DNA from: Amblyornis subalaris
Taxonomy: Eukaryota; Chordata; Aves; Passeriformes; Ptilonorhynchidae
Direction of reading: 5' to 3'
Assembly (NCBI GenBank): GCA_018881555.1
Contig: JACAXG010000061.1
Span: forward strand, 2,666,001 to 2,730,000
Length of the DNA stretch: 64,000 bases
The first letter of the stretch is position 1. Each line of letters opens with the position of its first letter. Positions 1-12,688 of this stretch are shown here, piece after piece. A model generated the notes under the pieces. That model made no database searches, was not told where the DNA came from, and saw nothing but the letters and a program-made list of their open reading frames with translations. The translations under genes were made by a program, and so were the position numbers.

Positions 1-1181
1 GACAGTATCTTGAAATGCAAATATGCAAGTACAAAGCTTTTCAAGCTCTTTAAATGCTCAGATTTTCTTCACTTTAATTTTACAGAGCAAGTGTGTAGTC
101 ATGGTTCACTCCAGTATATTTTTGCATGTGTTTGGATCCTCTTAGCTAGAGATTTTCCTTTGAGTATTTAAAATGTTTTATAAATATTGAACAATCCTTT
201 ATGCCTGCAAGATCCACAGTTTTCAGATCTCATCTCTTAACCCAGATTTCAGGTTATTTGGGGAGTGACTAATTCTCTGGAGTCACTCTGATAATTAGTG
301 AAAGAGTTGGAAATTGCTTGTTTCTGTCTTCGAGTTTTTGATTACTTGTATACATTCCGTTGCATNGTATCCTGTCTGGGAAATAGGGATAGGTGAGAGG
401 TATCTTGTGCTTTGCTGTGAATATTGGCCCGGGTCAGAGTTGTTGCTGGCTTGGAGACTGTGAACAAGCAAGCCCTCCTACAGAAAGATTCTGTTCCTGT
501 TGAGTTTTGGTGATCTAGATTTCTAGATCAGCATTTGAGATTGTCTTTCTTGTAGTCCCTCTATCCAGATCCAGTGTGTCTCTTCCTCCCTCAACAGCTG
601 ATGTTTATGCATATGTGTAGATCTGTGGATTTATGTTTTGTGTACGGAGTCTAGTGCTGTTAATGTGCTAAGTATTTAGGCATGTAATCCCTTCAGATAA
701 ACCCAAAGAGCCTAAGAGTAAGTGATGGTTTAATAGCAAAATAGCTGCTGTTGCTTTAGAGCCCATTACTATGTGGTTTTCTTTTTCCTCCTGTGCTCCT
801 GTAGAGAGATAAAACAATATGACAAAAGTTAAAAGATGGTGAACGGCACCTGTTTCGTTCCTTCTCAATAGAAAGACTAACTTGAGTATTGCTGCAATTT
901 ATAGTAGTTCAGTGAATTCATATTTCAAAATTTCAAAAACTCACACCCTCCTACAAAATCTGCTGACACCAGATTGACAGACCTGGTGCTGAACACTTGC
1001 TTGTATTTTGTTTTTAATGAGCACCATGGTGTCAAGTGTTGCTGTCCAAGAGGAATGCTATGGTACAACGTCTTGTGACGGCTTTAGGCCCTAAGCACTT
1101 ACGTGTTCATCAAATGCTTGGTCGTTGCTTGTAATCGAGTTTGTTTTGCTTACTGGTTAAATCCTTCTCCTCTGTTTGTAG
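1..1181. other. Non-coding lead-in, probably intron upstream of the candidate exon
   Basis: AT-leaning sequence with no ORF, repeat family or RNA gene that I can recognise. Its last bases form a pyrimidine-rich tract (around 1162-1179) ending in TGTAG, which serves as a splice acceptor for the exon-like interval starting at 1182. If that exon is real, this stretch is the 3' part of an intron of a plus-strand gene entering the window from the left. Confidence 0.4.
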
Positions 1182-1418
1182 GACGATAAAGTTAAATCTC
1201 TTCTTCTGAATTTGTTCTGCTGGAATAGATTGATGCCGGAGCAGGTGTTGAGGAATGATTGCTTCCTCATAGTTGATCCAATTCCAGTTTCACTGCAACC
1301 AGGTGAAGAGTATGAGCCACTTGAAAAACATAATTCTGAGACAACAGATAAAAAAATAGTGATTGACTTAGGAGAATGGAGCAAACCCCACTCAAGAGAT
1401 GGGAAACTTTTCCATCAG
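1182..1418 (+). CDS. Candidate internal coding exon of an unrecognised gene
   Basis: This 237-base interval is open in one frame for exactly 79 codons. A pyrimidine tract plus AG (1180-1181) precedes it, and a CAG|GTGTTT donor follows it (GT at 1419-1420). Both boundaries are phase 0. The translation starts DDKVKSLLLNLFCWNRL, contains the hydrophobic segment NDCFLIVDPIPVSLQPG, and continues into a charged stretch ending RDGKLFHQ. It has a natural mix of hydrophobic core and acidic or lysine-rich surface segments, unlike most shadow ORFs here. The frame is closed by a stop directly upstream of the acceptor and shortly after the donor, as expected for an internal exon. I do not recognise the protein family and give no symbol. 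Alternatives are a chance open frame or a pseudoexon. Confidence 0.5.
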
Positions 1419-3184
1419 GTGTTTGATTGAGACTTCTCTTTTTGTTTGATTTTGAAATCATTGACCTGATCTGAAATCTCAAAGTACAAAAGGTTTGGTA
1501 GGTGCATTCATTTTTTGAGATTATACAGTCTTCACTGTGTTTTCTTTTAAGTGTATTTTATTCTAATTAAGCTTTTGGGAGTATAAGTGTGATTTTACCG
1601 ATTGTATTCTTAGGTTGTCAACCTTTTTCTTTTACTCATATGTAGGCTTTAAATTGACAGATACTGGTCTTGTTAGATGCCAGAGATCTTCAAGATGAAG
1701 TTTTAGTGAGTTGTTTTTGGATCCAGTTTTCTATCCCTCCTCATGCTCTGATTCCAGATAACATATTCCTCTTAAAGATCCTCTAGGGCACTATTTTTTG
1801 CTGAAGGTTTGTTTTTATCACATAGACAAGTTGTTCTTACAGCAACTGCCTTGAGGATTTAAGGAAAAACCCCAGTGTACTGCTTTGACAACTGGTAAAA
1901 GAAATGGTAAGCACCCTTCCTCTTTTCTCCCTTTCCACCTTTGAAAAATGCAATTGCCTTTTTAGAGAGCAGTCGTTCTTCTAGTTACTCCTTTGCAGTG
2001 CTGCTGCCAACCAAAATAATATACACACACATATTGGCAAAACCAATTGTTTATTTGCTCTGCATGTGTGTGTACATATCACCTGTCATTAAATGTTTTT
2101 CGCAGTAGCTATGAAGGTGTGATTTTCATGAGCGGGTTTGTTTGCCTGCAACACTTTGCTGTTGCTATTTCTGTTGAAGGAGTTTTGCCAGCTCTTTATC
2201 TTTACGGGAAATTGTTTATCTTTATGAAGGTTTTCCTTTCTTCTCAGAAAGGAACAGGTCAGAACGTGCAGTGTTGTAGCAGTACGTTTAGCCTCTGGGT
2301 GTTGCTCTTGGACAGCGCTGTTGGCAGACTGCTATTTTGCAGAGGAATTACTGGAGCTGCTTGTTGTCGGATGAAGAATGTAAAAATGCAGTGTGTAATA
2401 GGCAAGCAGCGGCACCAGGGGAATCNGGAAGCCCTCAGGTACAATAATACTGTCCACAGTGGATAGAAGATACCCTTGACAGACTCACCTCTGATATTAG
2501 ACATGGTTTCCTATCCTTAAAACAATTAGGTTTTTTATATGGAATAGCATGTAAGATGCTTCCTCTTTTCATTAAATGATAATGGTTTTTTTAAATTTCT
2601 GTAATGTGTGTATAACCAATGACAGTAAAATATTTGTTAAAAGTATTTTTATGCAGAATTTTGGATTAATTTGATAANTATTTTCAGATATATATTACAG
2701 AAATCACAGAAAAATAACAGCTTGTCAATGAATATAAACAGTTTAGAAGACTTGTGGAATGCTTTCCAAATACTGATTGCAGTCTTTCATGATTAATAAA
2801 ATGGTAACTTTAATTTTAATAAATGTTAAATACTGAAGAGAGAGTAGACTAACCTGATGGTTTGTATCACACTGTATAACAAATATTAGAATAAATCTTT
2901 GCCTGCTCCAGAGTCCATGCAAACTTAAGTGTACTTAAATCCCCAAACTGTTAGCCTTCTTGGTTTTCTGAAACCAGACGTCTCTGTGTATGCTTGATTA
3001 AAAAAAAAAATAATTGCAAACTATTCAAAATCTCCTCACCAGCTGTAAGTAATATGAAACCTTTTGTTACATATGAGCCTTTTCTATTTGAATTAAATGT
3101 TGATTACACTTTTACTTTGTTTCTACCTTGACATTTTCTATGGTAATTTTGTATCTGGCTTTCTTTTCATTTCTTTCTTGCCAG
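1419..3184. other. Candidate intron between the two exon-like intervals
   Basis: A 1.77-kb AT-rich stretch that begins GTGTTT and ends in a pyrimidine-rich tract with TTGCCAG at 3178-3184. It holds a poly-A run at 3001-3010 and AT-rich sequence around 2570-2850. No transposable element is recognisable. The 139-codon open frame at 2047-2466 contains an ambiguous base, shows no recognisable domain, and is most likely chance. Confidence 0.35.
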
Positions 3185-3244
3185 AGGCCTGAAGAAAATA
3201 GGTTGGTTCGGGGTCATGTTTCACAGCTCTCCTGCCAAAGCTGA
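3185..3244 (+). CDS. Candidate terminal coding exon, 19 codons plus stop
   Basis: After the acceptor TTCTTGCCAG, the sequence reads in phase 0 as RPEENRLVRGHVSQLSCQS followed by TGA at 3242-3244. The upstream candidate exon also ends in phase 0, so splicing the two keeps the frame and gives a short charged C-terminus. Other frames from the same acceptor also close quickly, so the phase agreement is the main support. It is a short interval with no recognisable motif. It could equally be a chance acceptor, and the true downstream exon might lie elsewhere or outside the window. Confidence 0.3.
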   Translation, partial: RPEENRLVRGHVSQLSCQS

Positions 3245-5926
3245 ATACTAATCTATGGTAATGGGCTGCCTGCTGTGTAGTTCGAGACACATCTCTTTCA
3301 GCTGCATCTCTTCTGACTAGAAAGCAGAGGATAGGGAAAGGAGGTTGAAATGATCCTCTAGGAACCACCTGCCTTCTTGCTCACTTGCTACTTCTTTTAA
3401 GAATGCCAAAGGAGACTCGCCTCACTCTTCCTTGGTATCAGCATTCTGCAGCTTTGAGCGGTGTCCTTGCACAGAACAGGATGGTGATGGCCCCTCANGG
3501 GCTGAGTACTGCTTTACTGGGAAGGCATTCAGTTGCTGTCAGGGGCCCAAGACTTTCATATCTCCTTAGAGCCTTTGATGATAAGCCTGCAGTTCCAGCT
3601 CTAGGTGCTGACAGATTTCTTTTATGAGGACTGTTACCTTTGTTACTTGTTCAGATTTGTGTTCTCTCTGCACTCCTCACCTTGATGTTCACCAGTGGTG
3701 CCTTGGAACCGGTCTTGGGTTTTGCTCAGTACATGATACCCAAGGTGGCTGCCACGGTCGCTTTCTAGGCTGCAGATGTGGTAAGAAAGTCACCTTAGGG
3801 GAAATGCTCTCTTCAGGCACCTGCAGCCACTTCCTCTGGCTCTACCTAACCCAGCCTGCAGACCTGTGATAAGGGTGGTTTTCTTTGGGAAGAGGAGTTC
3901 TTTCAGCAGATTGGGAGAACATCAACATTTCTTATCTCAATGGTTTGGGTGGAGCTGGATGAACTATTTCANTCCTGAATGCTGCACCTCTACTCAGTTC
4001 TGGAGACTCCTGCTCTTCTGTTCTATACTTTCTAATCTTTGTGCCTGCCTTAACATCCATAATAACATTCCTACATCTTTCCAAGTAGTTTGCTGCTCAC
4101 TTCATTAGTATTTAACACTTGTGCCTGTGTAGTTTTGAAAAGGGTTGGGATGGGTATTTTCTACTTCAAAACAGATCTCTGCTAGTTAAGAGTCCTTCTT
4201 ACCAACAGTCACTGGTATTTTAACAATTTTTTCCTGCAAGTATGTATAGCCTGCATGTTAAATTATGTTCCTTCGAAGGTAACTGCCTCAAGAACTTCGC
4301 CTAAATGGGCAAAGATTGATTTCATTGCAGTCACTTCATTTCCCCAGTTTGAAAGGAAACCGGCATGAATTTATCCTGATTTCAAACCAGGAGTCTAATA
4401 GCTTGCAAGTTGATGACTTTCTAGACTGTGATGAATGTTTGAGAGCCTGATCTTCAGTCACATAATTTAAAACCCTGGTGAAAACTTTCCTCAGATTTCT
4501 GGGTGTGTGCTGACAGGCACTAAGATAATGTGCTGTGCTACAGCTCCAGCAGTAGTTGTCTTGGACTGTGTGTTTTTCACAGCAGACACACCACGGCTAG
4601 ATAAACAATTGCCAAATTGTCCTAAATCTGCTGTTACAACATGTGGTGGTGGCACATGGGCCAGAGTGTTGTATTTGGGTTTTGGCAGCTTTAGATTCAA
4701 GGACAGCAATACATCAAGACCACATCATATAGAAGCCTAAGTTAAAATGCTGAATTGGATTTTTTGTAAATATGTTTTAGTATCCCTTTTGTCTAGCATC
4801 TCTGTGTTAGTGCTGTAAAGTATGTTACCAATAGGTGGGGAGGAACAAGATTTGCCCTGCTGTGTGAAGATGTGATGTTAGTTTGTACTTGTTACCTGCT
4901 GTGCTGCCAGTAGCTGTTTAGCTGCTGGAGGCCTATGGGTGAGACCCCCTTCCACTTGCTGTACTGCAGAGATGGAAAAGCTTGCCAAAACTCCCTGANA
5001 TGTCTTTCTTCACTTGTGAACTTTCAGCTATTCGACTTCACTGCAACCTTAACAATTGGTAGCATAGTCAAGCAGATCAGATCTGTTCTGTCTCATCCTG
5101 GCAGCCCAGAGTGGACTGGAAGTTTCTGGTATTCTGAATATGGTATTGCAAGTTTAATCTGTAAGTTTAGCAGCCCTCTGACTTCTTTCTGATCTCTTTT
5201 TCCAACTCCATGGCCTGGTGTTTCAGCAAAGGCAAGAGCTGTACTGCCTGGCATCAATGTACTGGGTACTGACAGACTTGAGAGCTCCGGAGAAAGAGTC
5301 CTTGTTTGAAGCGAAAGAAGCTGCTGCATGTGAGCCTTGGAGCTTTGAGATGCAAGATGGTTTTCTCTTCTCCCAGATGTGGCCTAGGAGCTTGTGCTGT
5401 AGAAGTGCATGTTACAGCCTTGTGATCAGTACTTGGTTGTGCGTAGTTAGCTGCTTGGGCTGAGAGAACATACCTAATGTCCTCTCCATCACTTACCGAG
5501 CCCTCTGTGCAGGGCTGCAGCTTTTCTTTCTAATCAACTTCTTGAGAACTTTTCTTCTGTTCTCTTTCCCTGCTCAGGTAATAAAGTTTCTACGTTGCTC
5601 TCAAAGACAGTCTCTTGTGGTGTTACTGCAAAAAATGACATTCACCTGAAAATCTGTGAATTGCAATTTCTTAATACTCTTGCCTAATGTACCCTGTGGT
5701 GGGTCAAGTTATTGCCTTGCCAGGGCAGCAGTAGAGTACACACAGGGACAATTCTCGAAGGAGAATAAGAGTTATNTATCCAGTAGTCAGTCTTTCCAGT
5801 GTCTTGAATTTCTGTAGAAGGAATTTTAAGTGGTAATTAGCACACTTCAAATTTTTATGCTGTGACTGCATGAACTGTGGTAAATTGCAAGCTGTGCAAG
5901 TCCTACCAGCTGAAACACTGAATAAA
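3245..5926 (+). other. Possible 3' untranslated region with polyadenylation-type signals
   Basis: If the gene ends at 3244, this sequence is its candidate 3' UTR. Canonical AATAAA hexamers occur at 5580-5585 and 5921-5926. The second is followed directly by an 8-bp perfect hairpin (TGCACAAG, loop AAGC, CTTGTGCA; 5927-5946). The interval contains three end-to-end open frames of about 80 codons (3385-4108) that overlap by four bases; I regard these as coincidence. No interspersed repeat is recognised. The extent is inference only, with no transcript evidence. Confidence 0.2.
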
Positions 5927-5946
5927 TGCACAAGAAGCCTTGTGCA

Positions 5947-8404
5947 GCATGAAATTCACACACAGTGTGAATGTGTATAACCAGTACAGCTTGGAGGATT
6001 TCTTTGTGTACAAATATTTCAGTTTACAGGATCGATTTAATCTCCCTCAGGAGAGAAACTGGGAGAATTCTTTTGGAGAAGATAGATTGAAGATGCTTTA
6101 GTTCAACTACTGTGATGAAAGCTTGGTGAATACTCTAAAACAAAAGCCCACTGATCTCCATATCAGGAGATGCAGGTGAAGGCTGCTGGAAATGGTGTTA
6201 TTTCAAAAACTTTGTATTTTTTTTTCCTCATAGAACTTTGTTTGAAGTTGAAATCTGTGGTTGGGAAATGCAGTTCTGTTCCATAGCAACTATTCTTCTC
6301 CTAATTTAAGGTAACAGTCAAAATGGTGATTCCACAAAAGCAAAGCCATGCTCTCCTTAAAGGCTGTTTGTGACTTGCAGGCACAATTAAGGCCACAGTT
6401 TCCAATGCATCACATGAAAGAAAGAAATATTTCAAAGTTGTTGTGGTTGGACAACAGTATGTTTATACTAATGGCTTTTTCCTAATACTTTTTTGAAATG
6501 TTTTGTTAACCAGAACTTGACTTTGTTATATTACAGTGACGTATCTGCTAAGCTGTTGCATTCTTGAGACATCTTTTGCTTTTGGGGCCTCATAGTTCAG
6601 TCATTATGACTAGACAGACTTCATATTTCAGTACTTAATTCCTTATGTTGCCTCTACAAATGTCACAATTGTAGAAGGTGAGAATGGTTTCGTGCTGGTG
6701 TCCTCTTGGAGATACTGTTATTTAGTTCATGATGCCATTTGTAAGTAACATGACTGCTGATGTGCATAAACTGTGAGGCCGATCATTTGTCATCGAGCAG
6801 CCTTTTCCCCTCCAAATTAATAATAGACTTCCAGCCTTGTTTGCATGTGTGCTGCAGATTTTCCCACTGTTTTACTAGGGAAGAGCTATTCTTTAAAGAT
6901 AGGATCAAAAATCTCACTCTTATTAATTCTGTTCCTACTGCTGCAGACAGAAACGGTGTGGGGAACTCGGGGAAATACTGGATACCAATGACTTGGTTTT
7001 TGAATGCCCCTTTTTCCTTCCTGGGTATTTCTGTTTCAGTGGAAGTCTCTCTAAAAAAACCACAAGTTTTGATAGGACTAAATATGAACTGGAACTTGCT
7101 CTAAGCAGTACATCTGAGGAGTACTTGATAGTGCCTATACATACCACCCATACACTATTTCAAACATGGGTGGCAGTATTAGTTCCTGCTGGTCCTAACT
7201 CTACCAAAAGTTACAGTTTTAGTCCTTTGCAAGAACACAGTGTCAGGAAATAACCTGTTAGTGCTGTTAGGTGAGCCAAAATGCCGAACTTGGTTTATTA
7301 AATACTTGGTGTATTGAAAATTTTCTAGTCAGAGTGTGCTGACAGACCGGCATGTTGTGTTAATATCTTAATACTATGCCTCAGGGCATTTATAAAGTTA
7401 ATCTTTTGACATTTTTATTTGTTTTTTGGCTCAACATCACNATTAATTTTTTTATCTTTTAAAAGTTCGGTTTATGACTCTCATTTAATTGATGATAACT
7501 ACAAATTATACTAGCTGCAAAGCAATAAATAAAAGAAATGCAAGTAGTATAATTTGGAACATGGTAATCTTAGTAGCCTGAGTCATGAATTTCATCATCC
7601 GCTGCAGTTAGTATAATTTTATGATTCATAAATCTATTCATTTCTTTTTTTAGTGTGTCATCAGATAAACAGCTCAACAGTAATGTGGCAGAATTGTCTT
7701 GTCTCACCCCGGTTGTAGGAGAGAAGGCAGGTCTGGTTGTTCCTACGTATACATAATAAATCTGTCCCTCTGACCTCTTAAATCTGCAAAACAACTTCCT
7801 GTGCTTGAGTGGAGCACNAGCTGATTAAGGCATTCAGATTATCAAATGACCACTACCTTGACCTAAAATTTATAGTTTGTTCAAATTGTTTTGAAATGCA
7901 TTTGTTTGTTTGCTGAAGATGACCTACCACCATGGATCAGTGCACAGATACTTACAGAGCAATCCCGGGCTGACTTGAGCAGGAAGCAAACAGCATTTGC
8001 TGAATGTTAAGTTGGTGCTACTACAGAAGTACTGTCAGGCCCTCGAATAGTTGATATCTCTAATTTAATTACAGAAAATGTGCTCTTTCCATTACTCTCT
8101 GTGGGTTCGCTTTAAAATACTCTAGTGATGTGATTTGTTTTGGAATGTCCACAGTACCTGCCACCCACTTAACTTGATTTTGAAGTTGGAAAGCCCTACA
8201 GAAAGGATCAGTCTGTATATAGATTGGTAGGTAGAGATAAATTATTGAATGAGAACTTGCCTTAATTCAGGAGAATGAATTTGCTCTAGTAATGTTTATT
8301 GCTTTTTCAGGAATCAGTGTGGTGAGAAGAAACAAGTTACGGGCATGTAAATATATGACCAGCATCTTTGAACCCATGGTCATTCATTATAAAATCAGTA
8401 TCCA
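5947..8404. other. Non-coding stretch without recognised features
   Basis: AT-leaning single-copy-looking sequence. It has short A/T runs and an AATAAATAAAA string near 7525, but no exon with good splice sites, no RNA gene and no repeat family I can name. Confidence 0.5.
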
Positions 8405-8735
8405 GTTCACAGAACCACAGAATGGATGAGGTTGGAATGGACCACAGTGGATCATCTTGTCCAATCTCCCTGCTCAAGCAGGGTCACCCTAGAGCACAGG
8501 GAACAGGATTATATCCAGTTGGTTCTTGAGTGTATCTGGTGAGGGAGAATCTTTGGGCAGCCTGTTCCAGTGCTCAGTCATCTGTACAGTAAAGAAGTTC
8601 TTCCTCATGTTCAGGTGGAACTTCCTGTGCATCAGTTTCTGCCCATTGCCTCTTGTCCTATTGCTCAGCACCACTGAGCAGAACCTGGCTTCATCCTCTT
8701 GTTATCCTCCTGTCAGATACTTATAAACATTGATA
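8405..8735 (-). mobile_element. CR1 LINE 3' fragment, minus orientation
   Basis: On the minus strand this reads as the end of a CR1 non-LTR retrotransposon. The decayed C-terminus of the reverse-transcriptase ORF (8489-8674, with [19 protein letters not shown]) is followed by the short 3' UTR and then CCATTCTGTGGTTCTGTG at the element end (8405-8425 on the plus strand). CR1 copies are typically 5'-truncated and end in such octamer-like repeats, as seen here. The fragment is about 330 bases, has no intact ORF, and cannot move on its own. The family assignment rests on recognition of the conserved terminal motif. Confidence 0.85.
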
Positions 8736-9689
8736 CATAAATAAGCTTATGCTAAGGTATATGTCACACAAGCTTAAAGTGCTGGGGCATTGGCTCAAGG
8801 CACTGTCTTGGCCAAGTAACAATAGAATCAGAGTGTGGGATGAAGAGGTGACACTTTTCACTGACCCAAACCCTGGGTTTTCAAAATGCTTGTAAGGTCC
8901 CATCTCTGCCATGTGTCTGGCCACTGTTAAGGACAGGTAAAACTATCCTGCACTGGCATGAATACCTGTATGCATTGTAGTGCTTGTATTTAGATTCCTC
9001 TGGGACTGCTGCTTCCTGGTTTTCATTTAATTCACCTGCATCTCTTTTCTGTGGGACTCCATGAAAAGTGGTTCAACTGTGCCGTTAGAAAAGCGAAGTT
9101 AATTCTGGAGTGATCCATGAATTGTCAGCCACTGTTTAATACTTCCAAATTTTTTTCATTGTTTTTACAAATCTTAGTATGATAACTCAGTTCAATTTGC
9201 ATAAGTTGCTGTGCAAGAATGTGTCACTTCTAAAGACTATGCAAAATCATGTATTTTGACCATGCACTGGTTAAGCTAGTAGTCTCAAAGCCAGGCTAAG
9301 TTAGCTTTATCAAGTTAAATGCCGAGCAACATCAGCATAAATCAGTTGGAAAAGACAGGATTTTTTGAGACTTAAAACATGTCCAGTGACCTCAGTGCTA
9401 TGACCTCTCTTTTCAGTAAAATGACAGGGAAACTCTTTTTTCAGACAAGATACATTTTCCAGGTGTGGACAGCAGACATCAAGGAAGAAGAAAAACTCAT
9501 CAGAGACAGTTCAGAGAGGAATATAAGAAGGACAAATGTCTACAATCTGTCATCTATGGGCTAGAAGAAACAACTGGGTAAAGAGAGGGCATCTTTTAAT
9601 TCTTCAAAGAGGTAAAATCCTAGAACAGAGGTGAACAAAATGGAGTTGTTGTTCCTACATCTGCCCTATGGGGATTAATGGATTGAATT
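8736..9689. other. Non-coding spacer between two CR1 copies
   Basis: No gene or repeat is recognised. A purine-rich stretch near 9475-9540 produces a small spurious open frame. The part next to 9690 may contain further, more diverged CR1 sequence, but I cannot support that base by base. Confidence 0.4.
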
Positions 9690-9958
9690 TTACAGCAAAG
9701 AAAGTTAAAGTTAGATATGGCTTCAAACTGAAGGAGTGTAGGTTTAGATCAGATGTCGGGAAAAAATTCTTTACTGTGAGAGTGGTGAGGCACTGGAACA
9801 GGTTGCACAGGGAAGTTGTGGATGCCCCAGCCCTGGAAGTGTTCAAGGTCAGGTTGGATGGGGCTCTGAGCAACCTGATCTAGTGGAAGCTGGAGGGGGT
9901 TGGAACTAGATGATCTTTAAGGTCCTTTCCAACCTAAATCATTCTATGATTCCATGAN
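9690..9958 (+). mobile_element. CR1 LINE 3' fragment, plus orientation
   Basis: This has the typical CR1 ending. The plus-strand frame contains [20 protein letters not shown] and continues to the ORF stop (9881-9883). A short 3' UTR follows with GGGGGTTGGAACTAGATGAT and the terminal repeats ATTCTATGATTCCATGA at 9941-9957. The last part of the coding frame is still open, so this is a fairly well preserved but strongly 5'-truncated copy. It lies about 1 kb from another CR1 copy on the opposite strand, which represents a separate insertion. Confidence 0.88.
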
Positions 9959-12639
9959 ATTAGGGGAAAACAACCCCGATTCTAATTCAGCATAATTAAA
10001 CTCTGGAATGTATGGCTTAGTGAGATAAAGTGACTGTCTTCCAGAATGGCAGAGGTATATATAGTTACTGTTGGGTGGAAGTTGGGCTGGATAACTATTT
10101 TTCTGTTCTACTTGGCTGTCTTTTGTATTTTTTTTAATCTATCACTTTGCCTTAAGCCATCACTATTAGGTAGGTTGGTTTCAGCAAGGAAAAAAAGTGT
10201 GAACTTGAAGTATCTTAAAGTGGGTAACTTAAAAGGAAGAAACCTGTGTCATAAACTCTCTTTTGCAGATGGTAGGGAACAGAGACCTGGGTTAATTGCG
10301 TGCAATTGAGATGTGTCAGCCCTAGGAAACTTAAAAAGTGGCTGACATTTTTCCTTCATTGGAAGCTGCACACGAGTTGCTTTGTACCAAAGGCAACCTG
10401 ACATTTGCAGAGACCTGCAGCACCCAAATTAATAGCTTTTACTTGCAAGGATGACTTCAACAAAGGCTTTCTCCATTGTAAAGTCTTGTTCAGTACATCT
10501 CTAAATCAGTTTTAAGTGTTTTTAATCGATTTTATATGAAGGCTTGTTGTCCTTAACTGGTTGTCAAATCCACTGCTGCAAGTAGCAACTGTCTTTTGTA
10601 GTCAGAATGCTGTGGGTAGATGATCAGTAAGATTCTGAGCTTTGTTTGGATACAAGGCTGAAAATACCCACAGACGTCTCATTCTGTTGAAAAACATTCT
10701 ATTTACAGTATGCTTCCTATATGTCTTTCACAGGGGAAGACTTGCTAGGTAACATATTGCCCTCTGGTAAATTGTCATTGAACTGGGCAGGAAGCTGCTT
10801 TTACATCAGTATTTGTATGGGATTCAGCTGCCTCCTGAATATCTGCTTCAAAATGGGTCTTGGTTCCTTGAGAGAGATTACTGAAATCTTGCAGGCTGCT
10901 TTTATACCTCTTCTTTTTATACTAACAGTAGCTGACCATGCAAACAGGGTCTCTTTCTATACAGGTCTGCTGTTGATGTCCCTCTGCTCTGCTTGTTTGG
11001 TATACGTGCTGTAGAGGTAGTTATGATGTTCTAGTCGTAGCTGCCTTCAGGCAGAGAAATAAGTGGCAGAAGGAGGGGAACTTCTGAGAAATACACCTCC
11101 TGCTTTTGTTCAGCTGTTCCTGGTAGGAATAATATTAATAATAATACACAAGCATGATGCAAGCAGACTTGTTTTTTAAAGGGAGTGGTGTGCCAAGTAT
11201 TACAGACTGTTAGCTCATGCTATATTTTTGCTATTAGCTTCTTTCTCAGGAAAACTGAAGATCAAAAGTTGAGGGGGAATCCTGAACCGGGAGAAGGTGA
11301 AGGAACCCACCTCATGATTTGGCTCTTTGTGGCTTCACCTCGCTGTCTGAAATGTTAACAGGGCCACGCATGCTAATATAATTACTGAGCTCTGACACGT
11401 AAAAGCAGTCAAATCCCCCCATAACAGCACCGTGCTGGTGCTCCTGCTCTCCCCTGCTGGGTGGTAAATAGCAGAAACACGGTCTGGTTGAAGCAGGCTG
11501 TGAATCTTGCCTAAAGCAAAGCATCACCAGTGTTTCTGTGATAAGCAACCTTCTTTGATTTCTAGCTCCTAATTTCAAATTCTGAAGAACACCAAGTTCT
11601 TGGAGGGCAGATGGGAAGCAGGGCCAGGGTGGAATGACCTGAGAGACTTGGTACTAGGCAAGGGTCCTTTCTGCCCTGTTTTACTGCCAGCTAAGCCCCA
11701 CTAAGTACTGAATCATTGTTCAGACATGATTTTGCTGAGGAGTAAGCATTCTTGTTCTCCAGCAGATAGGAAAGGGACAGGGTTTGAGTACCTCTATCCA
11801 GCATGCTTTCTACCTGGGAGCTACCGCAAAGTGGGAAGTGTGCTCTTCCGTTGTGGCCACTGAGAGAGAAAGCAGAGTGCTCTTCACTTTCTGCAGTCTC
11901 AGGCCTTGCGGCTGCTGTGTGAGATGATGAACCAAAGCCTTGTTCTCATTCTCTTCCATGTGTCATCAATGATGCAGATGTTTTCCAAGGAAATCTTTTG
12001 CTGGGACTAATCAGTATGGGTTGGAAGGCCAACTTTAGAAGTGCTTTAGATGTTGGTAATCAGACTTCTATGCTGAAATTGCTTTGAAAGCAGGAAAGAA
12101 ATGAGAGCTGATGCCTGTTAAAGCAGCTGTCCTTGGAAAGAAACCATCTGAATCTTCCTACAGATCTCTTGGCTAGGAGTATGCTTGAGGTACCTGACAC
12201 TAATTTTCCTTTTATGAAAAAGTATGGGTATTTTGATTCCAATATCTTACTACGTATTTAAAAAAAATACGGTTTTTGGTAGTACGTGGTCAATCAAACT
12301 CACTGACAGACCAATCATCTCATGACACTTTAATTGTTCTTCATTCATTATGAAAATAAAGAACCCCATGAAAAGTCTCCTGCTATAAGGAAGGGCATAT
12401 ATGTGTAATTATAGGATGCTGTTGGTGTTACAAAAAAAAAGAAATTAAATGACTAATACATTTTGCTGGTGGAACTGACAGCTGTAACAAACCTGCTTCT
12501 CTCATCAGCTGTAAGCTTTTATCCGTGCCTTGTACTAATGAATAAATCATCTTATTACATAAAATTACATTCTAATTGCTCCCTTGTCAGTCTTTTTCAG
12601 GTTAGACCTAGGCAGTAAGGTTCCCTTGGTGCCTGGGCT
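9959..12639. other. Non-coding stretch, no supported gene
   Basis: Mixed composition with no recognised mobile element. The interval includes a small TAATAATAATA-type run near 11130-11142, and its open frames of up to 97 codons have no recognisable domain. A pyrimidine-tract acceptor near 10255-10269 leads to no convincing exon. Confidence 0.45.
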
Positions 12640-12688
12640 TTCCCTTTCTACTTGACTGCTGAGAAGTCACATTTACAAGTGCCTGGGA

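Noticed and set aside
2047..2466. 139-codon plus-strand frame close to the candidate exons.
   Set aside because: Low-complexity hydrophobic and cysteine content, an ambiguous codon, and position inside the candidate intron; no domain is recognised.
3330..3370. AGGAGGTTGAAATGATCCTC resembling a CR1 terminus.
   Set aside because: The match covers about 20 bases without the flanking ORF end or terminal repeats.
3385..4108. Three consecutive plus-strand open frames of about 80 codons, each overlapping the next by four bases, resembling a translationally coupled operon.
   Set aside because: This is bird DNA with no ribosome-binding context. Two of the frames contain ambiguous bases, no protein motif is present, and the overlaps fit chance.
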